Below, piece by piece: positions 1 to 5,072 of a stretch of 7,307 nucleotides of DNA. The stretch lies in NCBI GenBank assembly GCA_021323155.1, contig JAJTCI010000116.1, positions 1 to 7,307 on the forward strand, read 5' to 3'. Position 1 is the stretch's first letter, and the number at the start of each line of letters is the position of its first letter. A program made the position numbers and the translations under genes. The notes beneath the pieces were generated by a model. The model was not told the origin of the DNA, did not search any database, and saw only the letters and a program-made list of their open reading frames with translations. Source of the DNA: Chitinophagaceae bacterium. GTDB taxonomy: Bacteria; Bacteroidota; Bacteroidia; Chitinophagales; Chitinophagaceae.

Positions 1-533
1 TAGTCTACCAGGTGGGAAACATCAACAGGTACAACGGAAAGGCCAATGCGTTCTGTTGAAAGCTTTCGCTGGTCGGTCAGTATCATTTCCATCGGCGGCA
101 ACTCCCAGTAACCGGAATCAAAGGACGTGATCGTGGCGGTATAAATAAGGACACTGTGGCCACCGGGTTCCCGTTTATGATCCAATACTTCCAGGTGATT
201 GGCCGTGTCGGGAAAAACAAAATCTATTTGAATCATGTCCGCAGTAACACCCTCCACGTTGATCTCAAGGATCGTCTGTTCTCCGATTACGATCTTTTCT
301 TTTGTAAGCGTAGCAGAGACTCTCTGGCCGAAACTGGTATTTACCATGAAACCATGTAACAAAAGAAACAATGCCAGTATAATCCGCCAGCAACCCCTGC
401 CTGCTCCATTTAACCGCGCAGCTGTGTCCTGCAACCGGGAACCAGCAACTTGCAACGAGCAACTTGCATCCTGCAACCCGCAGCCTGCAACAGGATGTTT
501 CCTAGAGCGTATTACATGTTGCCTCCCGCTCAT
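1..533 (-). CDS. BatD-like secreted protein of the Bat operon, N-terminal 177 residues (runs off left edge)
   Basis: The ATG at 533-531 overlaps the DUF58 stop codon as ATGA, and the frame stays open to the window edge. A hydrophobic stretch at about residues 51-63 (IILALFLLLHGFM) followed by NTSFGQ is a signal peptide, cut probably near residue 70. The mature part starts with beta-rich sequence (SATLTKEKIVIGEQTILEI, then TSFDSGYWELPP at about 136-147). This pattern is typical of the Ig-like, often membrane-anchored proteins after DUF58 in Bacteroidota Bat operons, some named BatD. They are thought to act in the periplasm with the VWA proteins BatA and BatB; the biochemical role is unknown. 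Residues 1-50 are odd: they read through a 7-bp tandem repeat and make a very long region before the hydrophobic core. Translation might instead begin at a TTG such as 434-432. The family call comes from memory of the pattern and the gene order. Confidence 0.72.
   Translation of the reverse strand, partial: MSGRQHVIRSRKHPVAGCGLQDASCSLQVAGSRLQDTAARLNGAGRGCWRIILALFLLLHGFMVNTSFGQRVSATLTKEKIVIGEQTILEINVEGVTADMIQIDFVFPDTANHLEVLDHKREPGGHSVLIYTATITSFDSGYWELPPMEMILTDQRKLSTERIGLSVVPVDVSHLVD
428..490. repeat. Nine tandem 7-bp units (plus-strand consensus CCTGCAA)
   Basis: Nine contiguous heptamers run in perfect register from 428 to 490. The commonest unit is CCTGCAA (428, 470, 484), with variants such as CTTGCAA (449), CCAGCAA (442) and CCCGCAG (477). 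Nine units make 63 bp, which is 21 codons, so the array keeps the reading frame. On the minus strand every three units encode a 7-residue peptide repeat: GCGLQDA, SCSLQVA, GSRLQDT. The right end overlaps a 7-bp inverted repeat, CATCCTG at 467-473 with CAGGATG at 491-497. The array lies inside the N-terminal part of the BatD-like reading frame, before the signal peptide. Short-period GCAA-type repeats look like intergenic filler, which raises the question of whether this segment is translated. Confidence 0.85.
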
Positions 534-1504
534 ACCCTTCGCATAAAAAATTGTTGCAGCGCTTTAACGTAATCCTGCCCCGTTGCGATCTGCATCAGGT
601 CGGCGCCCGCATTCCGGAATGTTTGTTTGGCGTCGTATAGTATGCGACGGAATTGCTGGTTATATGCATGGCGTGAGAGTGTATCATCCGTATCCAGCCA
701 GGTGACCTCACCCGTTTCCGGGTCCTCTAACTGTATCAAGCCCCCGCCGGGAAAAACGGGCAGCTGTTCATCCATCGCGTCAAATACCTGTATGCCCACT
801 ACGTCATGTCGCTTGGCTGCCACTCTTAGGGCTTCATGGTAGCCCGCGTCAGCAAAATCGCTAAGGATAAAAACAATGCAACGATGCCGCGAGATCTTAT
901 TCATGAACTGTAATGCTTTGACGATATCTGTCTGGGTACTCTTTGGTTTAATGGAAAGCATTTCTCTTACCGAGTAAAGCACATGGTCGCGTCCTTTTGC
1001 CAGCGGGATATATTTCTCTACCAGGTTGGAGAAAAATACCAGGCCGGTCTTATCATTATTGCTCAAAGCGGAGAATGACAGGACCGCGCAGATCTCCGTG
1101 ATAAGTTCTTTCTTGCTTTGTTCATTGGTGCCGAACAGGCTGCTCGCGCTGCAGTCGACAAGAAAGAATACCGATAGCTCCCTCTCTTCCTCGAACACCT
1201 TGCTGTACGAATGGCCCATGCGGGCGGATACGTTCCAGTCAATAAATCGAATGTCATCACCATGTACGTATTCCCTGACTTCTTTGAATGACATACCCTT
1301 TCCTTTGAAAGCGGAGTGGTACTCTCCGGTGAAAAGGCTGTTCGTGAGTTTTTTGCTCTTGATCTCAAGGGTGCGGACTTTTTTCAAAATATCAGCTACG
1401 GTCAACTCGTTGTTCGTTGGCCCTGCCCGACCAGACCGTTCAGGCGGCCATTGTTCGTTGTTCGTATTGGAACGCTGATTATTTGAGGTCGTCTCTTTTT
1501 TCAT
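530..1504 (-). CDS. DUF58 family protein with VWA-like metal site, Bat operon
   Basis: This is a 324-residue DUF58 protein. The signature is clear: FTGEYHSAFKGKGMSFKEVR, then EYVHGDDIRFIDWNVSAR, then FEEERELSVFFLVDCSASS. DCSAS (about 117-121), the Thr in STQTD (about 192) and LSDFAD (Asp about 216) match the DxSxS, Thr and Asp positions of a VWA-type MIDAS metal site. DUF58 proteins normally pair with a MoxR ATPase, thought to remodel or load such VWA-like partners; here moxR lies 4 nt upstream. I chose the ATG at 1504-1502. An earlier in-frame ATG at 1543 would add 13 residues that overlap moxR. Close relatives usually begin near the segment ADILKKVRTLEIKSKKL, so the first ~33 residues are an extension encoded by a repeat/hairpin element (1405-1465). 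A TTG at 1405-1403 is an alternative start. The stop overlaps the next ATG, suggesting translational coupling. Confidence 0.92.
   Translation of the reverse strand: MKKETTSNNQRSNTNNEQWPPERSGRAGPTNNELTVADILKKVRTLEIKSKKLTNSLFTGEYHSAFKGKGMSFKEVREYVHGDDIRFIDWNVSARMGHSYSKVFEEERELSVFFLVDCSASSLFGTNEQSKKELITEICAVLSFSALSNNDKTGLVFFSNLVEKYIPLAKGRDHVLYSVREMLSIKPKSTQTDIVKALQFMNKISRHRCIVFILSDFADAGYHEALRVAAKRHDVVGIQVFDAMDEQLPVFPGGGLIQLEDPETGEVTWLDTDDTLSRHAYNQQFRRILYDAKQTFRNAGADLMQIATGQDYVKALQQFFMRRV
1405..1465. repeat. Hairpin flanked by 7-bp-period repeats, inside the DUF58 N-terminus
   Basis: On the plus strand TGGCCCTGCCCGA (1418-1430) and TCAGGCGGCCA (1440-1450) form an imperfect inverted repeat. It makes 11 pairs, including one G-T pair and a two-base bulge, around a 9-base loop. 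Both sides carry the same 10-mer CGTTGTTCGT (1408-1417 and 1456-1465). The right side begins with two exact TTGTTCG heptamers (1451-1464). In the minus-strand frame this encodes a low-complexity segment, NNEQWPPERSGRAGPTNNE, just before the conserved DUF58 body. It is reminiscent of a small REP- or MITE-like insertion into a tandem repeat, but that origin is inference. Confidence 0.75.
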
Positions 1505-1508
1505 CTGT

Positions 1509-2507
1509 TCACGGGACTTGCACTGTTCGCATAATATCATCAATGATCATCTCCGCATTGATATTCTCCGCTTCCGCCTCGTATGTCAGGCCGATGCGGT
1601 GGCGTAATACATCCTTCGTGATCGCTTTTACGTCATCCGGTATCACGTAACCGCGCTTATCCATGAACGCGTGCGCCTTGGCGGCCAGCGCCAGGTTGAT
1701 ACTCGCGCGCGGCGAACCGCCATAACCGATCAGTGCTTTTAGTTTACCGAGGCCATAATCCAGGGGGTTGCGCGTTGCGAATACGACATCTATAATGTAC
1801 TGCTCTACTTTTTCGTCCATGTAAACCTGTCTCACGAGGTTACGCCCGGCCAGTATCTCAGCGGTGCTCACTACCTGGGAGATAGTTGGCAACTCCATTC
1901 CCTGCACCTGTTGCCGTATGATCATTTGTTCTTCTTTTCTATCGGGATAACCGACCACTACTTTCAACATGAACCGGTCTACCTGCGCTTCAGGGAGCGG
2001 GTAAGTGCCTTCCTGTTCGATCGGGTTTTGCGTGGCGAGCACGAGGAAGGGCTCATCGAGTTTATACGTTTGCTCACCGATGGTCACCTGGCGCTCTTGC
2101 ATAGCCTCCAGCAGCGCGCTCTGTACTTTAGCCGGGGCGCGGTTGATCTCGTCAGCAAGGATGAGGTTCGCGAACACCGGTCCTTTCCGCACAACGAATT
2201 CACCCCTTTGCTGGTTATAGATCATGGTGCCCACCACGTCGGCGGGTAAGAGGTCGGGTGTGAACTGTATACGGCTGAATTTCGCGTGTATGGCCTGTGC
2301 CAGCGAACGGATGGTAAGTGTTTTTGCAAGACCCGGCACGCCTTCCAACAGGATATGGCCATTGCTCAGCAGGCCGATGATCAGCCGGTCCACCATGTAT
2401 TGCTGTCCCACGATGACCTTCGACAACTCTGTTTTTATCTTGTCAACGAACGTAGCGGCGTAACTGATCTTCTCATTGAGCTGCCGGATGTCGTCTGCAG
2501 TTTGCAT
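1509..2507 (-). CDS. moxR: MoxR family AAA+ ATPase
   Basis: This 332-residue protein has every hallmark of MoxR AAA+ ATPases: Walker A GVPGLAKT (56-63), the QFTPDLLPADVVGT segment (81-94), Walker B LILADEIN (115-122), RAPAKVQSALLEAMQE (123-138), sensor 1 ATQNP (158-162), the arginine-finger segment EAQVDRF (173-179) and sensor 2 GGSPRAS (263-269). Length is normal for the family. It is a cytoplasmic ATPase expected to act as a chaperone on its genetically linked VWA-like partners, here DUF58 and, outside the window, probably BatA and BatB. In Bacteroides fragilis the Bat genes were linked to aerotolerance. It is the first gene of the minus-strand operon, transcribed away from the gene at 2677. 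The leader shows no clear Shine-Dalgarno. The TGA lies 4 nt before the preferred DUF58 ATG. Confidence 0.97.
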   Translation of the reverse strand: MQTADDIRQLNEKISYAATFVDKIKTELSKVIVGQQYMVDRLIIGLLSNGHILLEGVPGLAKTLTIRSLAQAIHAKFSRIQFTPDLLPADVVGTMIYNQQRGEFVVRKGPVFANLILADEINRAPAKVQSALLEAMQERQVTIGEQTYKLDEPFLVLATQNPIEQEGTYPLPEAQVDRFMLKVVVGYPDRKEEQMIIRQQVQGMELPTISQVVSTAEILAGRNLVRQVYMDEKVEQYIIDVVFATRNPLDYGLGKLKALIGYGGSPRASINLALAAKAHAFMDKRGYVIPDDVKAITKDVLRHRIGLTYEAEAENINAEMIIDDIMRTVQVP

Positions 2508-2676
2508 GAAATTGTTTTAGGTGAAGTTACTGTAACAAGGGATTGCAAGTGTAAGGCAAAAGGGTTGAATTATTTGCGGGAGGAAGGCAAGAATAATGCC
2601 GTGAAGAAGTTAATTGATGTTAAGCCGTTATTTCGCAGGCAAGTTTTTATAAATTTATCACGCTTATTCTCCGCAA
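2508..2676. other. Divergent intergenic region carrying both promoters (presumed)
   Basis: These 169 bp separate moxR (minus) from the membrane protein gene (plus), so both promoters should lie here. I found no perfect TAnnTTTG box on either strand. The nearest matches are TACACTTG on the minus strand (about 2548-2555) and TAAATTTA on the plus strand (2650-2657). Each has one mismatch and neither has a convincing -33 TTTG at the right distance. No small gene or RNA is evident. Confidence 0.5.
2526..2536. promoter_or_regulatory. Short palindrome GTTACTGTAAC upstream of moxR
   Basis: Two perfect 5-bp arms (GTTAC and GTAAC) flank a single base, 19-29 bp before the moxR start codon. The size and place would fit an operator half-turn or a small 5'-UTR hairpin, but an 11-bp palindrome can occur by chance and no second copy is seen nearby. 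Confidence 0.2.
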
Positions 2677-3351
2677 ATGCAGCATTTTCGAATTCCCAAA
2701 GAAGTTGCTAAACGTGAGGTATCACGAGACGTGACCGTTGGCGCGATCTGCTATATCGTAATGCTTTTCACTGCCATAGTCGCGAGTTATCTGAAATTTT
2801 TGGTAGTTGACATGCTTTCGTTGACGAACCTTGTTCTCTTCGCTGCTTTATTGGGTTGGTATTTTGCCATTTGCGTCAGGGAAAAATCAAAATTTTATCG
2901 GAGTTATCATTTAGAACTTGACCATCATCATATCACGGAGCTTTATTATGGTGTTGAACAATCCAGCTTCCAGATTGAAGACGTGATACGGACAGACAAA
3001 GGCGGCTGGTACATTTCAGGAGGGGACATATCCATCTATGTTCCGTCATTGATCGGCGATAAAGAAGTCTTTGAAAGTAGTCTGCCCTCTGTTAGGCCTA
3101 CCGTTTATAAAGAGTCCAAGGGACTATTTACCAACTACCCTTTCATATTGACAGCGATTTTGGTGATCTGCCTTATAGCTGGTAGTAAGTTTATTATGAC
3201 TGTAAGTGCCGTGCTGATCCTTTTGATCCTGGCGAATGCGGCTTACCTATATCAATTTAAACGTGGCTTTAATCAACAGGAGAAGAATGGCTCCTATGTC
3301 CTTATTTATATGATGATATGGGTTTTCCTCGTCTGGGGTTCCCGTTTTTAG
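2677..3351 (+). CDS. Hypothetical five-helix membrane protein with possible PH-like domain
   Basis: I do not recognise a named family for this 224-residue protein. Hydrophobic segments suggest two helices near the N-terminus (about 20-42 and 45-67) and three near the C-terminus (about 155-170, 171-193 and 206-221). Between them lies a soluble stretch (about 70-145) of alternating beta-type sequence. It includes YHLELDHHHITELYYG, then SFQIEDVIRTDKGGWYIS, then ISIYVPSLIGDKEVFESSL. A helix pair, a beta region and an ending of the type 'IxxPxxIxDxExFxxxL' resemble bacterial PH-like (YcxB/bPH-type) membrane proteins; this is a fold-level guess. The gene looks AT-richer by eye than its neighbours. 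It is divergent from moxR and separated from ubiE by a structured element, so it is probably monocistronic. The ATG at 2677 has no Shine-Dalgarno, as usual in this phylum. Confidence 0.8.
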   Translation: MQHFRIPKEVAKREVSRDVTVGAICYIVMLFTAIVASYLKFLVVDMLSLTNLVLFAALLGWYFAICVREKSKFYRSYHLELDHHHITELYYGVEQSSFQIEDVIRTDKGGWYISGGDISIYVPSLIGDKEVFESSLPSVRPTVYKESKGLFTNYPFILTAILVICLIAGSKFIMTVSAVLILLILANAAYLYQFKRGFNQQEKNGSYVLIYMMIWVFLVWGSRF

Positions 3352-3374
3352 TTAGAAGATCCCGGTTTTGATAA

Positions 3375-3469
3375 GGGAGGTACGGTGGTTTTGCGACGCT
3401 TAGTATACTTTAGGCTTATCATAGTAGTCAGCACAAGCGTGCGACGCAACAAGGGATCCAATACCTCCC
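3375..3469. repeat. Nested inverted-repeat element, about 95 bp (RNA structure or MITE-like)
   Basis: The outer arms GGGAGGTA (3375-3382) and TACCTCCC (3462-3469) are perfect inverted repeats. Inside, TGG (3386-3388) can pair with CCA (3458-3460). TTGCGACGCTT (3391-3401) pairs fully with AAGCGT plus CGCAA (3435-3449) except for a 4-base bulge, GCGA. The apical loop of about 33 bases begins with the palindrome AGTATACT (3402-3409). Alternative pairings exist: GATCCC (3358-3363) with GGGATC (3453-3458), and a second CCTCCC at 3479-3484. No T tract follows, so a simple intrinsic terminator is unlikely. It begins 24 bp after one stop codon and ends 79 bp before the ubiE ATG. I cannot decide between a structured leader, a 3'-UTR structure and a dispersed mobile repeat. 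Confidence 0.55.
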
Positions 3470-3533
3470 GCAGCCGGCCTCCCAACAATTTCCGAAATGA
3501 TTCGCGTCAGCCAGCGGTAGCCCCCGAAACCGG

Positions 3534-3541
3534 TATCTTTG
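3534..3541 (+). promoter_or_regulatory. Bacteroidota-type -7 box (TATCTTTG) directly before ubiE
   Basis: TATCTTTG matches the Bacteroidota sigma-A -7 consensus TAnnTTTG exactly. It ends 7 bases before the ubiE ATG, so a start site at the usual distance would fall within a few bases of the start codon and give a leaderless or nearly leaderless transcript. No TTTG -33 element is visible about 19-21 bp upstream, which weakens the call. An 8-mer with two free positions can occur by chance. Confidence 0.4.
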
Positions 3542-3547
3542 CCCTCT

Positions 3548-4291
3548 ATGGCACAGTACGCCCACGATACAATAGTCCCGGACAAGGGAAGCGAGTTGGA
3601 GAAAAAGGAGCAGGTGGCGAATATGTTCGACAGTATCGCCGGGCGTTATGATTTCCTTAACCGTTTCCTGAGCGTGGGTACGGACATTGGCTGGCGGAAG
3701 AAAGCAATACGTGAATTAAAGGGAATCAACCCGAAGCATGTGCTGGACGTGGCTACCGGAACCGGCGACATGGCCATTCTCACTTACTCGATATTAAAGC
3801 CCTCACGCGTCACCGGCATCGATATTTCACCAGGCATGCTGGAGATCGGGCGGAAGAAAGTGGCGGCTAAAGGCCTCAACGATCATATTGAATTGTTAAG
3901 CGGGGATAGCGAGACAATAAATTTCCCCAATGACTCGTTTGACGCGATCACAGTGGCCTTTGGCGTGCGTAATTTCCAGGACCTTGAAAAAGGGCTGAAA
4001 GAGATGCTGCGGGTGCTGCGACCAGGGGGAAAATTAGTGGTGCTGGAGTTTTCAAGGCCATCCAACTTCTTCTTCAAGGGCATTTATAACCTATACATGA
4101 ACGTTCTGGCGCCCGCATTTGGCAGAATGTTTGCAAAAAACAGGAAAGCCTACCGATATTTGAACGATTCGGTACAGGCTTTTCCCGAACGCCAACAATT
4201 CACAAACATCCTTAAATCCGCAGGTTATCGAAACACTTTCTACAAAACGCTTAGCTTAGGAATATGTTCAATTTATTGCGGAAGCAAATAG
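3548..4291 (+). CDS. ubiE: Demethylmenaquinone methyltransferase (UbiE/MenG)
   Basis: This 247-residue class I SAM-dependent methyltransferase adds the ring methyl group that turns demethylmenaquinone into menaquinone, the main respiratory quinone of Bacteroidota. Family signatures are all present: FDSIAGRYDFLNRFLSVGTD (27-46), the SAM-binding motif I VLDVATGTGD (65-74), the acidic ribose-binding Asp in GIDIS (Asp92), FDAITVAFGVRNF (131-143), EMLRVLRPGGKLVVLEFSRP (152-171) and the C-terminal AFPERQQF and GICSIYCG stretches. Length is normal. The ATG at 3548 is preferred; a TTG nine bases earlier (3539) would add three residues but overlaps the -7 box. The stop lies 28 bp inside porT, so the two genes are co-transcribed and probably translationally coupled. 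A ubiE-porT pairing is, to my knowledge, common in Bacteroidota. Confidence 0.96.
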   Translation: MAQYAHDTIVPDKGSELEKKEQVANMFDSIAGRYDFLNRFLSVGTDIGWRKKAIRELKGINPKHVLDVATGTGDMAILTYSILKPSRVTGIDISPGMLEIGRKKVAAKGLNDHIELLSGDSETINFPNDSFDAITVAFGVRNFQDLEKGLKEMLRVLRPGGKLVVLEFSRPSNFFFKGIYNLYMNVLAPAFGRMFAKNRKAYRYLNDSVQAFPERQQFTNILKSAGYRNTFYKTLSLGICSIYCGSK

Positions 4292-4992
4292 GGATATCTG
4301 TCGCGCTTTTACTGGTGGTTCTTTCTTCTTCGGCTCAATATTACCGTGAGCTGAACAGGCCCAACCATGACGACTGGCCATACTATTTCGGTATGACGCT
4401 GGCGTATACGCATTCCTACCTGCATCCGAACGGCCGGCACAACGTGTTCCTGCAACACGACAGCGTACTCACCGCGGAGCCCGGAAGCAGTGGTGGTATT
4501 GCACTCGGATTGCTGGGCACGTTAAGATTGAGCAACCGTTTTGAAGCAAGGATCAACCCGCAGCTCATTATAGGCGGGTCAAGGTATTTTACCTACACGC
4601 TGAAGTACCCGGATATCGACAACCAGTTGCTCGTAGTAAAGCAATTGCCTACCACCATCGTGAGTTTCCCGTTCCAGTTAAAATTCAATTCGGATCGTAT
4701 CGACAACTTCCGGGTGTATATGATGGCCGGGGTGAAAATGGACATCGACCTCGCGAGCAATTCCAATGCGAGGAATGCAGAAGACCTGGTGAAGCTGAAG
4801 GCCGGTGACTACGGCGTAGAGGTAGGTATCGGCTTTAATTTTTACATGCCGTTTGTAACGCTGTCGCCCGAGATAAAATTCAGCACGGGGCTGGGTAATA
4901 TTCATTCGCGGGATCCAAACCTGAAATACTCGAACATCTTCGACAAGCTGCAGACGAGGATGGTCTGTATTTCGCTTAACCTGGAAGACTAG
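4264..4992 (+). CDS. porT: Type IX secretion system protein PorT
   Basis: This 242-residue protein starts with a signal peptide (hydrophobic core about 11-22, SSSA before Gln25, a typical Bacteroidota cut site). The rest reads as an outer-membrane beta barrel of the PorT/SprT type: PYYFGMTLAYTHSYL (39-53), GIALGLLGTLRLSNRFEARI (78-97), TTIVSFPFQLKFNSDRIDNF (130-149), VYMMAGVKMDIDL (151-163), LKAGDYGVEVGIGFNFYMPF (178-197) and LSPEIKFSTGLGNI (200-213). Family members are about 230-250 residues. PorT is needed for type IX secretion in Porphyromonas gingivalis, and its homologue SprT for secretion and gliding in Flavobacterium johnsoniae. The start codon lies inside ubiE, 28 bp before that gene ends, in another frame. 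No independent promoter is obvious. Confidence 0.9.
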   Translation: MFNLLRKQIGISVALLLVVLSSSAQYYRELNRPNHDDWPYYFGMTLAYTHSYLHPNGRHNVFLQHDSVLTAEPGSSGGIALGLLGTLRLSNRFEARINPQLIIGGSRYFTYTLKYPDIDNQLLVVKQLPTTIVSFPFQLKFNSDRIDNFRVYMMAGVKMDIDLASNSNARNAEDLVKLKAGDYGVEVGIGFNFYMPFVTLSPEIKFSTGLGNIHSRDPNLKYSNIFDKLQTRMVCISLNLED

Positions 4993-5031
4993 ACAATTCG
5001 ATAATTTGATAATGTGATGATGTGATAATGC
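4992..5031. repeat. Five tandem 8-bp units (consensus GATAATGT)
   Basis: Contiguous octamers follow the porT stop codon: GACAATTC (4992), GATAATTT (5000), GATAATGT (5008), GATGATGT (5016) and GATAATGC (5024). The first base is the last base of the TAG. The array fills half of the 80-bp convergent spacer. It is A/T-rich, unlike the GCAA heptamers at 428-490, but of the same short-period kind. Function unknown; it may be slippage-generated filler. Confidence 0.8.
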
Positions 5032-5055
5032 GGGTCTTTGTGCGAAACCATCCGC
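5030..5055. terminator. Weak inverted repeat in the porT / barrel convergent spacer
   Basis: GCGGGT (5030-5035) can pair with ATCCGC (5050-5055), six pairs with one G-T, around a 14-base loop. It lies between two converging genes, where a bidirectional terminator is expected. No T tract follows directly on the plus strand; on the minus strand the A/T-rich octamer array follows. The evidence is positional and the stem is weak. Confidence 0.2.
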
Positions 5056-5072
5056 GTGTCTCATTCGCGTCC

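Noticed and set aside
265..462. Minus-strand reading frame of 65 codons across the start of the BatD-like gene
   Set aside because: It overlaps the BatD-like frame, which has a signal peptide, family-like beta sequence and stop-start coupling; this one has none of these and ends early.
428..490. CRISPR array
   Set aside because: The repeat units are 7 bp with no spacers; CRISPR repeats are about 23-47 bp with unique spacers of similar size, and no cas gene is present.
1505..1543. Earlier ATG of the DUF58 frame at 1543
   Set aside because: It would overlap moxR by 35 bp and add 13 residues with no family counterpart; the ATG at 1504 gives a natural 4-nt gap.
1508..2507. A novel moxR-centred defence or metal-insertion system
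   Set aside because: moxR-DUF58-BatD-like is the known Bat-type order in Bacteroidota; nothing in the visible genes departs from it apart from the repeat-derived N-termini.
2286..2711. Plus-strand 141-codon frame across the moxR 5' end and the intergenic region
   Set aside because: Most of it is antisense to the highly conserved moxR Walker A region and its product resembles nothing; it also overlaps the better-supported start at 2677.
3400..3585. Minus-strand 61-codon frame (ending in YYDKPKVY) before ubiE
   Set aside because: It overlaps the ubiE start and the inverted-repeat element, and no family is recognisable. The inverted repeats explain the unusual composition better than coding.
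3385..3651. Plus-strand 88-codon frame into ubiE
   Set aside because: It covers the structured element and then runs out of frame through the conserved start of ubiE; Arg/Ser/Pro-rich shadow.
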